This document shows positions 7,463 through 14,678 of a stretch of DNA of 38,987 nt, piece by piece. A program made the position numbers and the translations under genes. Position 1 is the first letter of the stretch, and each line of letters begins with the position of its first letter. The notes beneath the pieces were generated by a model, which was not told the origin of the DNA, made no database searches, and saw only the letters and a program-made list of their open reading frames with translations. The DNA is from an uncultured SAR86 cluster bacterium (GTDB taxonomy: Bacteria > Pseudomonadota > Gammaproteobacteria > Magnimaribacterales > AG-339-G14): the NCBI GenBank assembly GCA_902523885.1, contig CABZAV010000006.1:1-38987 (forward strand), read 5' to 3'.

Positions 7463-8272
7463 TTATTTAAAAAGAGATCTAATATTCCTTTTCAACTTCT
7501 TTTTATTTTTGCCATAGTTGAAACGTATATTTTGATAATTGGGGTCTGGCAATAAATACATTAAGAAATAAAATGGAAATTTAAAGATTATTTTCCAGGC
7601 AAGTTTCAAGTACCTTAATTTTTCTCCTTCATGCCTCACAAAACAAGGTTTAATTAATTTATTAAATTCTTTTTTAATCTCTTTATTTTTTTTATCGCTA
7701 GTTTTTAAACCTTTTTTTCCAAAAAAATATAAATCTCTTGAAAAAGGATTGTATGTTATGTAGTGATATATGAAATCCAACTTGGAAGACTCATTTAAAA
7801 ATTCTTTCACCGTAACATTCTTATAATAATCCCAACCTTTTTCTTGACTAGCAGCAGATAATTCGGGGTTTGTTCTTGTAGTTCCATGTTCGTCAAATCC
7901 CCTAGAAGCAATTTGAACGATCAGGTGTCCCTCTTCTTTTGTAACCCGATACATATCAACTAAATTAGACTTCCAATAAGGATTATGCTCAAAACAATTG
8001 CAACTAATAGATAAATCAAAATAATTGTTTGAGAGAAAGTTTAAATTTTTTCCATCATATATCTTGTCTACATTGGGGCCTTCAGAAACATCGACACCTA
8101 TATATTCATTAAAAGAAAAAAAAGGTTTTATCGAACCATTTACATCATATGAACCGAGTTCAAAAATTTTTTCACTATGATTTAAATTTAAATATTCTGA
8201 AGCTATTTCTACAAACTTCTCTTGCTGAAAATGAGACATATTATTTTGATAGAGATGTAAATACTCTATCAT
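7463..8272 (-). CDS. Class I SAM-dependent methyltransferase, substrate unknown
   Basis: A 269-residue protein with a Rossmann methyltransferase core. Motif I is degenerate but readable in IFELGSYDVNGS (about residues 36-47), followed by the acidic ribose-binding segment YIGVDVSEGPNVD and the motif IV region YFDLSISCNCFEHN. This is the methyltransferase_11-like layout; the substrate cannot be told. The C-terminal 90 residues are basic and contain a hydrophobic stretch (IIFKFPFYFLMYLLPDP) that may touch the membrane. Two starts are possible: ATG 8272, overlapping the upstream gene by 32 bases, or ATG 8239, one base after that gene's stop. Neither has a clear Shine-Dalgarno sequence. Confidence 0.8.
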   Translation of the reverse strand: MIEYLHLYQNNMSHFQQEKFVEIASEYLNLNHSEKIFELGSYDVNGSIKPFFSFNEYIGVDVSEGPNVDKIYDGKNLNFLSNNYFDLSISCNCFEHNPYWKSNLVDMYRVTKEEGHLIVQIASRGFDEHGTTRTNPELSAASQEKGWDYYKNVTVKEFLNESSKLDFIYHYITYNPFSRDLYFFGKKGLKTSDKKNKEIKKEFNKLIKPCFVRHEGEKLRYLKLAWKIIFKFPFYFLMYLLPDPNYQNIRFNYGKNKKKLKRNIRSLFK

Positions 8273-9176
8273 TTAGGAGTTCTGGACCAACTGGAAAATA
8301 TTCGAAGGCAGGGTTTATTTCTTGAATTTCTAAAAGTGTTTTGCCTTCAGATATTAATATCTGGATTTTATTTCTTACTTGAATAAGATTCTCAAGATAA
8401 TTTTCTATTATTGACTTATCAGCAATTTCTCCATGACCAGGTACCACAATAGTTTTTTCATTAATTATATTTAAAACCTTTTCTAAACTATGAATCATCC
8501 CATGGATAGAGCCTCCATTATCGACATCTATAAATGGTGCTACTTCTAAGTTTCCTACATCCCCCAAATGAATAACATTTGCATCCTTAAAAAAAATAAT
8601 ACTATCGCCAGTCGTGTGAGCTGGACCAAAGTGAAGAACCTCTATCATGTGGTCATTAATATTTAACGAAAGTTTTTCTTTATATAAAATATCAGGAATG
8701 GCTTCCTCTTCATATGGTTGTTGTGGCCAAACTATAGAAACTAAATTTATATATGTTCCATTTTTGAAATAATCTAAAGTATTTTCATGTGCATAAATAT
8801 TGGCACCCATAGGACCATAAGCTCTATTTCCTTCGGCATGATCAAAATGAAAATGTGTGTTAATAATAAAGTCTACTTTTTTTCCACCTAGTTCATTTAT
8901 TTTTTCTAAGATAACAGAAGAGCTATCTGGGAATTGACTATCAACAATTAAAGTTCCATCTTTTCCAATAGATACTAAAATATTTCCACCGTATCCAAAA
9001 ATTACATGCAAGTTTTTTGTTAAAGAGGTAGTTTTAATAAAAGAAGGTTCAAATCCAGCCCAACCAATGGATTCTAAAAATAAATTTTGTTCTTCAGTAT
9101 ACGAATAAGTTTTATTAGAAACGGTTTCAGAACATGAAATAAAGAAAATACTTAAAATTAGAAAGGCATTTTTCAT
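8241..9176 (-). CDS. Metallo-beta-lactamase-fold hydrolase, predicted lipoprotein
   Basis: A 311-residue exported enzyme. The N-terminus MKNAFLILSIFFISC ends in a lipobox with Cys15, so it is probably a lipoprotein. The zinc motif THFHFDH (His108, His110, Asp112, His113) is intact, with further ligands expected in HFGPAHTTGD, HLGDVGN and VVPGHGE. Proteins of this type are often annotated as MBL-fold hydrolases; some act as lactamases, lactonases or quinoprotein-linked hydrolases, and I cannot choose between these. The downstream methyltransferase start overlaps its end, and a 66-base gap separates it from the secreted protein gene at 9243-9623. Confidence 0.85.
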   Translation of the reverse strand: MKNAFLILSIFFISCSETVSNKTYSYTEEQNLFLESIGWAGFEPSFIKTTSLTKNLHVIFGYGGNILVSIGKDGTLIVDSQFPDSSSVILEKINELGGKKVDFIINTHFHFDHAEGNRAYGPMGANIYAHENTLDYFKNGTYINLVSIVWPQQPYEEEAIPDILYKEKLSLNINDHMIEVLHFGPAHTTGDSIIFFKDANVIHLGDVGNLEVAPFIDVDNGGSIHGMIHSLEKVLNIINEKTIVVPGHGEIADKSIIENYLENLIQVRNKIQILISEGKTLLEIQEINPAFEYFPVGPELLNDRVFTSLSK

Positions 9177-9242
9177 TTCTATTTGTTTTTTTAATTGTGG
9201 TAATAATTAAAGTTTTTCTTTCAGACTCTCAGTTTTCAAAAT

Positions 9243-9623
9243 TTACTCTGTCAAAAATCCACTTCTTGATAACTCAACTCTACATTTACTAAATCCAGCT
9301 TCGATTTTTGATTCTAAACTTGAATCTTTTAAAGCCTCATCAAAATATCTAGTAAATTCTGGACCAAAGTCTGCTAAATCAGGAGCAGTCCCAATCCAAT
9401 AGAAAGCATTAGCTGTTTCTTCAGCATAAAAAATAGGCATCCAGATTTCAGCGCTATAATCGTAACCATTTTTTTTCATTACTTCATTGAATTCATCTTT
9501 AAGTTCTACAATTTCATCCATTGAGCATTGGCCAGTTGCCTCCATTTTAACTACATCTTTATAAGCTGCAGATGCAAAAGCTGAAACTAAAGTAAAAACA
9601 ATTCCTAAAAGCATTTTTTTCAT
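9243..9623 (-). CDS. Small secreted protein of unknown function
   Basis: I choose the ATG at 9623, giving about 126 residues, because GGAG lies a short distance upstream and the protein then begins with a clean signal peptide (MKKMLLGIVFTLVSAFASA, cleavage before AYKD). Longer in-frame starts at 9677 and 9635 would place residues before the signal. The mature part is about 107 residues, acidic, with two cysteines that could form one disulfide (in GQCSMDE and SKCRVEL) and many aromatic residues (YDYSAEIWMPIFYAEE). I recognise no family. It is probably periplasmic. The upstream neighbour is an esterase and the downstream neighbour a lipoprotein hydrolase, but the gaps of 92 and 66 bases do not show an operon. 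Confidence 0.75.
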   Translation of the reverse strand: MKKMLLGIVFTLVSAFASAAYKDVVKMEATGQCSMDEIVELKDEFNEVMKKNGYDYSAEIWMPIFYAEETANAFYWIGTAPDLADFGPEFTRYFDEALKDSSLESKIEAGFSKCRVELSRSGFLTE

Positions 9624-9715
9624 ATTTATCTCCATATATTTAAATCTATTCTGACATAACACAATATTTTTTTGCATAAATAATTTTAAAAATTCTTATT
9701 AAGGATTAGTTTCTA

Positions 9716-10744
9716 TTAATAAGTTTGGATGATCTTTTCGTTTTTAAGAAGCTTAGAATTTAAAAAATTCATGATCTTTTTAAGGGCGGGAATAGCATCC
9801 CTTTTAAAATCATTTCCTGATAAAAAAGTTTTACCAGAATCTAAATAAGCATGCCTTTGATCTTTGTATTCCCAATAGGTGACTTCCTGACCAGCATCTT
9901 TCAGCACTTTAACGTATTCCTCGATAGCACGAACCGGAGTTACAATATCCTCACTTGCTGAAGTTATAAATTGTGGTGGCAATTTTCTTTCATCTATATC
10001 AGGAATATTATAAATAGGTGAAATCGCCTTATACATTTCAGGATTTTCTTGCGCATTAAAATTATCCCCAAAAATGCCTCTTGGTTTCGATAGAGCAAGT
10101 GTCCAAAATGGATTTTTTCTTGTTTCAAAAATTCCTTTAAGAGCTGGACTATATAAATTGTAACCCCCATAACTAAGCACTGCTGCTTGCACATCAAGAA
10201 GGTTTTTATTTTTGATGTCTTCAGCTGTTATTGACTCAGGCACATAAGATGGTTTTATACATAGGTGATCAGAAAAATTTCCACTAGTAGCTATTTTATT
10301 TCCTGAATTAACAATCATTGCTGATATGTATGCCCCTGCACTATCACCAGTCACTGCAATGGAATCTCTGTTTCCTTTGTAGTTCGTGATATTTTCTTTG
10401 ATCCACAACATGGCCCCGAATGTATCTCCAATGAGCTCATCAAAGGTAACGGAGTTTTTTTGATCTCTCAACAAACGATAATCTACATTACAGACGACAT
10501 AATCATAGTTACTGGCAATATATTGAGCCATATTTTCTATGATATATTTTCTTCTTAATAAAAAACCGCCGCCATGAAACATTACCAAGACCGGAAAAGA
10601 ATCTCCCACTTTGGTTGGTGAATATATATCCATAGCCAAATCAAAGCCTTTGGGTGAGGCCCAGATAACATTTTTTGATAAGGAATAATTCTTCCTATTG
10701 TTTATGTTTTTATCTAAAGAATATAATTTTGAAATTAGATACAT
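9716..10744 (-). CDS. HSL-family alpha/beta hydrolase (esterase)
   Basis: A 342-residue serine hydrolase of the hormone-sensitive lipase / carboxylesterase type IV group. The oxyanion motif HGGGF begins at His57, the nucleophile motif GDSAG has Ser135, the acid is expected in ASEDIVTPVRA and the base in DQRHAYLDSG. These enzymes hydrolyse short acyl esters; the true substrate is unknown. A first segment (MYLISKLYSL) is not a convincing signal peptide, so it is probably cytoplasmic. An intrinsic terminator just upstream separates it from metY, so it should have its own promoter, but the short spacer shows no clear one. Confidence 0.85.
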   Translation of the reverse strand: MYLISKLYSLDKNINNRKNYSLSKNVIWASPKGFDLAMDIYSPTKVGDSFPVLVMFHGGGFLLRRKYIIENMAQYIASNYDYVVCNVDYRLLRDQKNSVTFDELIGDTFGAMLWIKENITNYKGNRDSIAVTGDSAGAYISAMIVNSGNKIATSGNFSDHLCIKPSYVPESITAEDIKNKNLLDVQAAVLSYGGYNLYSPALKGIFETRKNPFWTLALSKPRGIFGDNFNAQENPEMYKAISPIYNIPDIDERKLPPQFITSASEDIVTPVRAIEEYVKVLKDAGQEVTYWEYKDQRHAYLDSGKTFLSGNDFKRDAIPALKKIMNFLNSKLLKNEKIIQTY

Positions 10745-10764
10745 TTTAGAATTTTAAGATTTAT

Positions 10765-10796
10765 ATAAAAAACCCAGCTAATGCTGGGTTTTTTTA
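10765..10796 (-). terminator. Intrinsic terminator after metY (bidirectional form)
   Basis: An eight-bp perfect stem AACCCAGC/GCTGGGTT with a four-base loop lies at 10771-10790. Read on the minus strand it is followed by a T run, placing it 18 bases past the metY stop. It also has a T run on the plus strand, but no plus gene ends here. Confidence 0.9.
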
Positions 10797-10807
10797 TTTA
10801 TTTATTT

Positions 10808-12112
10808 TTAACTAGCTTTATCTATTGCCTGAGTAATGTCATCAATAATATCCTCAACATTCTCAATTCCGATAGATAATCTTACATAGCCAGGTGTCAC
10901 ACCTGCAGAAAGTTGTTCTTCTGGAGCTAATTGACTATGCGTTGTAGTTGCAGGATGAATGGCTAAGGATCTTGAATCTCCAATATTAGCAACGTGATAC
11001 AGAAGCTCCAAAGAGTCAATAAACTTACTACCCGCTTCCTTTCCGCCAGGTAATTCAAAACCGATTAAAGCACCATAACCACCAGTCATATATTTATCAG
11101 CCTTTTCTTTTTCAACTCCTTCGAATAATCCTGGATAAGTTACCGATTGCACTTTTTTATTGGCTGCGAGAGCTTTGGCAACTGCTTGAGCATTTTTTGC
11201 ATGTTCTCTCATTCTTAACGGTAGAGTTTCCAGTCCTTGAATGAACATCCAAGCATTGAAAGGACTCATGGCGCCGCCTAAATCTCTTAACAAAGTAGTT
11301 CTTAGTTTAAGCAAATAGGCAAAAGGAAGTCCCATATTTTTTGTCACTTGTTCGTCCCAAACTACTCCACCATAACAAGGATCTGGAGTATTCATAGCTG
11401 GCTGCCTATCAGCGCCTGCTTTTCCCCAATCAAAATTACCGCCATCCACAATCAAACCACCAATGGTAGTTCCGTGACCGCCAATATACTTTGTAGTTGA
11501 ATAAGTAGTAATAGCAGCTCCATGATCAAAAGGCCTACATAGGACTGGTGCAGCAGTATTATCAACTATTAATGGAATATCATGTTTTCTTCCAATTTCT
11601 GCTACTTCGGAGATAGGAAAAACATGAAGTTTTGGATTTGGCAATGTTTCTGCAAAATAAGCTCTTGTTTTATCATCAGTGGCCTTTTCAAAATTTTCCG
11701 GGTCAGTAGGATCAACAAATCTCACTTCAATACCCATTTCTTTCAAATTATTTTTGAATTGATTGTATGTGCCGCCATATAAGTGAGAAGAAGAAACAAT
11801 GTTATCCCCTGCTCTAGCTAAATTTTGAATCGAATAAGCAGATGCTGTTTGTCCTGAAGCAACTGCAAGCCCTGCTGCTCCTCCATCCAACGCAGCCATT
11901 CTTTGCTCAAGCACATCACAAGTAGGATTCATTATTCTGGTGTATATGTTTCCAAATTCCTGCAAACCAAAAAGACTCGCTGCATGAGCAGTATCATTAA
12001 ATTGATAGCTTGTGGTTTGATGAATTGGAACCGCTACTGATCCTGTAGTTTCATCGTTTCTCCATCCCGAATGAAGCGCGATAGTTTCTAAATTTTTTCC
12101 TTCGTAAGCCAT
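10808..12112 (-). CDS. metY: O-acetylhomoserine sulfhydrylase MetY
   Basis: A 434-residue PLP enzyme that makes homocysteine from O-acetyl-homoserine and sulfide, the direct sulfhydrylation route to methionine. Family features include ETIALHSGWR at the N-terminus, the motif YTRIMNPT (57-64), and the PLP lysine Lys208 in STTKYIGGHG. Its length matches MetY and exceeds the roughly 390 residues of MetB/MetZ. AGGAG lies six bases before the ATG. The leader carries a SAM-II riboswitch and an attenuator terminator, so transcription should fall when S-adenosylmethionine is abundant. It is a single-gene unit ended by the hairpin at 10771-10790. Confidence 0.96.
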   Translation of the reverse strand: MAYEGKNLETIALHSGWRNDETTGSVAVPIHQTTSYQFNDTAHAASLFGLQEFGNIYTRIMNPTCDVLEQRMAALDGGAAGLAVASGQTASAYSIQNLARAGDNIVSSSHLYGGTYNQFKNNLKEMGIEVRFVDPTDPENFEKATDDKTRAYFAETLPNPKLHVFPISEVAEIGRKHDIPLIVDNTAAPVLCRPFDHGAAITTYSTTKYIGGHGTTIGGLIVDGGNFDWGKAGADRQPAMNTPDPCYGGVVWDEQVTKNMGLPFAYLLKLRTTLLRDLGGAMSPFNAWMFIQGLETLPLRMREHAKNAQAVAKALAANKKVQSVTYPGLFEGVEKEKADKYMTGGYGALIGFELPGGKEAGSKFIDSLELLYHVANIGDSRSLAIHPATTTHSQLAPEEQLSAGVTPGYVRLSIGIENVEDIIDDITQAIDKAS

Positions 12113-12133
12113 TTTTTCTCCTGTAACTTAAAA

Positions 12134-12165
12134 TAAAAAAACCTGTTTGCTTTCGCTAAACAGGT
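12134..12165 (-). terminator. Attenuator terminator in the metY leader
   Basis: On the minus strand an eight-bp stem ACCTGTTT/AAACAGGT (12141-12165) is extended, after one bulged A, by two GC pairs capped with a GAAA tetraloop. Seven T follow, at 12135-12141. It lies 22 bases before the metY ATG and 9 bases past the SAM-II aptamer. Its 5' arm is also complementary to the aptamer 3' strand. Confidence 0.92.
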
Positions 12166-12173
12166 CTTAAAAG

Positions 12174-12226
12174 TCTTGTTTAGCAAAATTTATAAAGCGT
12201 TTGCAAGTCAGATAAATCAACGCTAG
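12174..12226 (-). ncRNA. SAM-II riboswitch aptamer upstream of metY
   Basis: On the minus strand the P1 stem AGCGTT/AACGCT encloses GATTTA and ends TTGCA before the second strand. ATAAA and GCTAAA follow at the spacing of the known SAM-II (metA motif) pseudoknot. TTTAT in the loop can pair with ATAAA, and TCT with AGA at the 3' end, as the pseudoknot requires. SAM-II is an established S-adenosylmethionine sensor commonly found before methionine genes such as metY and metA. The match is by eye from memory of the consensus. Confidence 0.9.
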
Positions 12227-12228
12227 GT

Positions 12229-12259
12229 ATATAAAACCAAATTAATTTATAATTATCAA
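12229..12259 (-). promoter_or_regulatory. Possible promoter of the metY leader
   Basis: TTGATA (minus strand, 12259-12254) could be a -35 box, with TTTATA or TATATA 18-20 bases downstream as the -10. That would start the RNA just before or within the first aptamer strand. The spacing is loose, so this is tentative. Confidence 0.35.
12248..12253 (+). promoter_or_regulatory. Possible -10 box of the crotonase operon
   Basis: A perfect TATAAT lies 14 bases before the plus-strand ATG at 12268, so the predicted leader is only about 7-9 bases. No good -35 is seen. It abuts the proposed -35 of metY on the other strand, so the two promoters could interfere. Confidence 0.4.
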
Positions 12260-12267
12260 CTATTTTT

Positions 12268-13128
12268 ATGAAAAATTTAGAAACAGTTCGAACAGAGGTA
12301 AGAGAAAATTCTCTAATCATTTACTTATCAAGAGAAGAAAGAATGAATGCTTTTACTCTTAATATGCAACAAGAGATAGTAAAAGTTTTAGACGATGCAG
12401 AAGAAGATGACGACATAAAAGCAATTATATTTTCTGGTGACGGAAAAGCTTATTGTGCAGGAGCAGATTTATCATCTGGAGGAGATACCTTTGATAATAG
12501 AAAAGGAAGAGAAAGAACTAATGATGTTGTAAGAGATTCTGGTGGTTTGCTTACATTAAGACTTTTTAAATGTAAAAAACCTCTTATTGCAGCTGTTAAT
12601 GGGGCTGCTGTTGGAATTGGAGCAACTATGTTACTACCAATGGATACTAGAATTTGCTCTGATCAAGCTCGCTTCGGTTTTGTTTTCGCAAAAAGAGGTA
12701 TCGTCCCTGAAGCAGCATCGAGTTGGTTTCTTCCAAGATTGATTGGTATTAATAAAGCTTTAGAACTTTGTTATACCGGAAAGGTAATCTCTGCTGAAGA
12801 GGCAAAAGAAATCAGGTTAGTTTCTGAGATATTAAATCAAGATAAATTAATTGATAGAGCCCTTGAAATTGCCAAAGAATTTACAGCTGAGAGTTCACAA
12901 ATCTCTATAGCACTTACCAGACAGATGATGTGGCGTATGCTTGGTGCCGACGATCCTATGGAAGCTCATAAGATTGATTCAAGAGCAGTTTTTGAACTGG
13001 GCCAATCAGGAGAAGCAATTGAAGGTGTGACTTCCTTTCTAGAAAAACGTCCCCCTTCTTTTCCAGGAAAAGTTTCAAAAGATATGCCAAGTTTTTTTCC
13101 ATGGTGGGATGAAAAAGAATTTGAATAA
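12268..13128 (+). CDS. Crotonase / enoyl-CoA hydratase-family protein
   Basis: A 286-residue crotonase. The CoA-binding and oxyanion segments are AYCAGADLS (61-69) and NGAAVGIGAT (111-120), and the second conserved region reads FGFVFAKRGIVPEAASSW. Glu148 in VPEA sits where isomerase-like crotonases such as PaaG carry an acid, while the glutamate that classical hydratases have earlier (QPE) is not present. It may therefore be an isomerase or a hydratase with altered chemistry; the exact reaction is open. There is no Shine-Dalgarno sequence and the predicted leader is very short. The carboxyltransferase gene starts two bases after its stop, so they are co-transcribed. Confidence 0.9.
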   Translation: MKNLETVRTEVRENSLIIYLSREERMNAFTLNMQQEIVKVLDDAEEDDDIKAIIFSGDGKAYCAGADLSSGGDTFDNRKGRERTNDVVRDSGGLLTLRLFKCKKPLIAAVNGAAVGIGATMLLPMDTRICSDQARFGFVFAKRGIVPEAASSWFLPRLIGINKALELCYTGKVISAEEAKEIRLVSEILNQDKLIDRALEIAKEFTAESSQISIALTRQMMWRMLGADDPMEAHKIDSRAVFELGQSGEAIEGVTSFLEKRPPSFPGKVSKDMPSFFPWWDEKEFE

Positions 13129-13130
13129 AT

Positions 13131-14660
13131 ATGTCTTGGAAAAAAGAAATTAAAGAGATCGGTATCAGAAAAAAGGCTTCAAAAGCTCAAGGAGGTAAAG
13201 AGGCGGTAGAACTTCACCATAAAAAAGGAAGACTTACTTTGAGAGAAAGAATTGATATTTTTCTTGATAAAGACTCCTTCGAAGAAATAGGAGAATTAGC
13301 AGGAGGAGTAGAAAAAGATGAAGAAGAAAACTTCAAATCAATGACTCCTGCAAATTTTATTTTAGGTTTTGGAAAAATAAATGGAAAACAAATTATAGTT
13401 GGCGGAGAAGATTTTACAGTTAAAGGTGGTTCACCAAATTCAGCCGGTTTAAGAAAAAGTGTTTACACTGAAGAATTAGCTATTCAATACAAATTGCCTT
13501 TAGTCAGGCTTCACGAAGGTGGTGGTGGCTCGGTAGCTGGACCAAAATCAGGTTCCAGTGCAGATCCGGTCTTTACAAGATCTAGATTCAAATCCGTTGC
13601 TGATTCATTGAAAGAAGTGCCAGTTGCTAGCGCTGCGCTTGGACCTGTTGCTGGTCTTCCTGCTTCAAGATTTGTAGGCTCTCATTTTAGAGTAATGACG
13701 AAAAAAAATTCTCAAATATTAGTTGCAGGACCGCAAGTTGTCTCAAGAGCTTTCGGAAAAGAATTTACTAAAGACGAACTGGGAGGCTCAGATATTCATA
13801 AAAAAAATGGTGTGACAGATAATATTGCTAATACCGAAGAAGAAGCTTTAGAGCAAATCAAAACTTTTTTATCTTACTTCCCTCAAAATGTATACGAAAT
13901 TCCTTCCTCTATAGAATCTAATGATTCTCCAGAACGAACTGAATCTGCCCTTTCATCTATTATTCCAAAAGAAAGAAATAAAAGTTATGAAATGAGAGAT
14001 ATATTGAATCTGGTATTTGATAAAGATAGTTTTTTTGAAATGACTAATTTTTATGGTCGAGGCATAATCACGGGTTTTGCAAGGTTGAATGGTTTTTCCT
14101 TTGGAGTTTTTTCAAATGACAGTAATTTTTATGCTGGTTCAATGACTGCAGATAATGCAAAGAAGACATCTCGATTTGTAAAACTTTGCGACACATTTCA
14201 CTTACCCATTATTACATTTGTGGATGAACCTGGTTTTTTAATTGGTCCGGAAGCAGAGAAAGAGGCAACTATCTTGCACGGTACCGAAGCAGTTCTTGCC
14301 GTAAATGAAACTTCAGTTCCATGGGCTACTGTTTTGGTAAGGAAATCTTTTGGGGTTGCAGCTGCTGCACATTTTGGGAATAATCCTTATGTTCTAGCTT
14401 GGCCGTCCTCTGAATCAGGAGCACTGCCATTAGAAGGAGGAGTTGCAGTTGCATTTGCCAGAGAAATTGCAAATGCTGATGATCCAGATAAGAAAAGAAA
14501 AGAAATTGAAGAAGAAATGGCAAAAAAACAAAATCCTTTTTCAAAAGCAGAAAGTTTTTCCGTTCATGAAATTATTGACCCCAGCGAAACTAGAAAGTAT
14601 CTTTGTGGGTGGATTGAGAAGGTTCAGCCTCAATTAAAGGCAAGATTACATATAAAATAA
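13131..14660 (+). CDS. Acyl-CoA carboxyltransferase-domain protein, unusual clade
   Basis: A 509-residue carboxyltransferase with both crotonase-like halves. The N half has LTLRERIDIFLD and RLHEGGGGS; the C half has FVDEPGFLIGPEAEKE, with DPSETRKYLCGW near the end. In propionyl- or methylcrotonyl-CoA carboxylase beta subunits each half has a Gly-Gly oxyanion motif (GPCAGG; YGGAY). Here these read GPVAGL (171-176) and FGVAAA (407-412). No biotin carboxylase or biotin carrier gene is in the window. I recall the FGVA variant from other annotated but uncharacterised carboxyltransferases, so it is likely a real clade. Whether it uses biotin is unknown. It sits in an operon with a crotonase and an aldehyde dehydrogenase. 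Confidence 0.88.
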   Translation: MSWKKEIKEIGIRKKASKAQGGKEAVELHHKKGRLTLRERIDIFLDKDSFEEIGELAGGVEKDEEENFKSMTPANFILGFGKINGKQIIVGGEDFTVKGGSPNSAGLRKSVYTEELAIQYKLPLVRLHEGGGGSVAGPKSGSSADPVFTRSRFKSVADSLKEVPVASAALGPVAGLPASRFVGSHFRVMTKKNSQILVAGPQVVSRAFGKEFTKDELGGSDIHKKNGVTDNIANTEEEALEQIKTFLSYFPQNVYEIPSSIESNDSPERTESALSSIIPKERNKSYEMRDILNLVFDKDSFFEMTNFYGRGIITGFARLNGFSFGVFSNDSNFYAGSMTADNAKKTSRFVKLCDTFHLPIITFVDEPGFLIGPEAEKEATILHGTEAVLAVNETSVPWATVLVRKSFGVAAAAHFGNNPYVLAWPSSESGALPLEGGVAVAFAREIANADDPDKKRKEIEEEMAKKQNPFSKAESFSVHEIIDPSETRKYLCGWIEKVQPQLKARLHIK

Positions 14661-14678
14661 TAATTATTAAGGAGAAAT

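Noticed and set aside
7463-10744. The methyltransferase, lipoprotein hydrolase, secreted protein and esterase as a new four-gene system
   Set aside because: Gaps of 66 and 92 bases, mixed predicted locations and no shared substrate clue; only the first two genes are clearly linked.
14326-14637. Open frames on both strands inside the carboxyltransferase gene
   Set aside because: Shadows of the long, motif-bearing frame; low-complexity Leu/Gln or Lys-rich translations.
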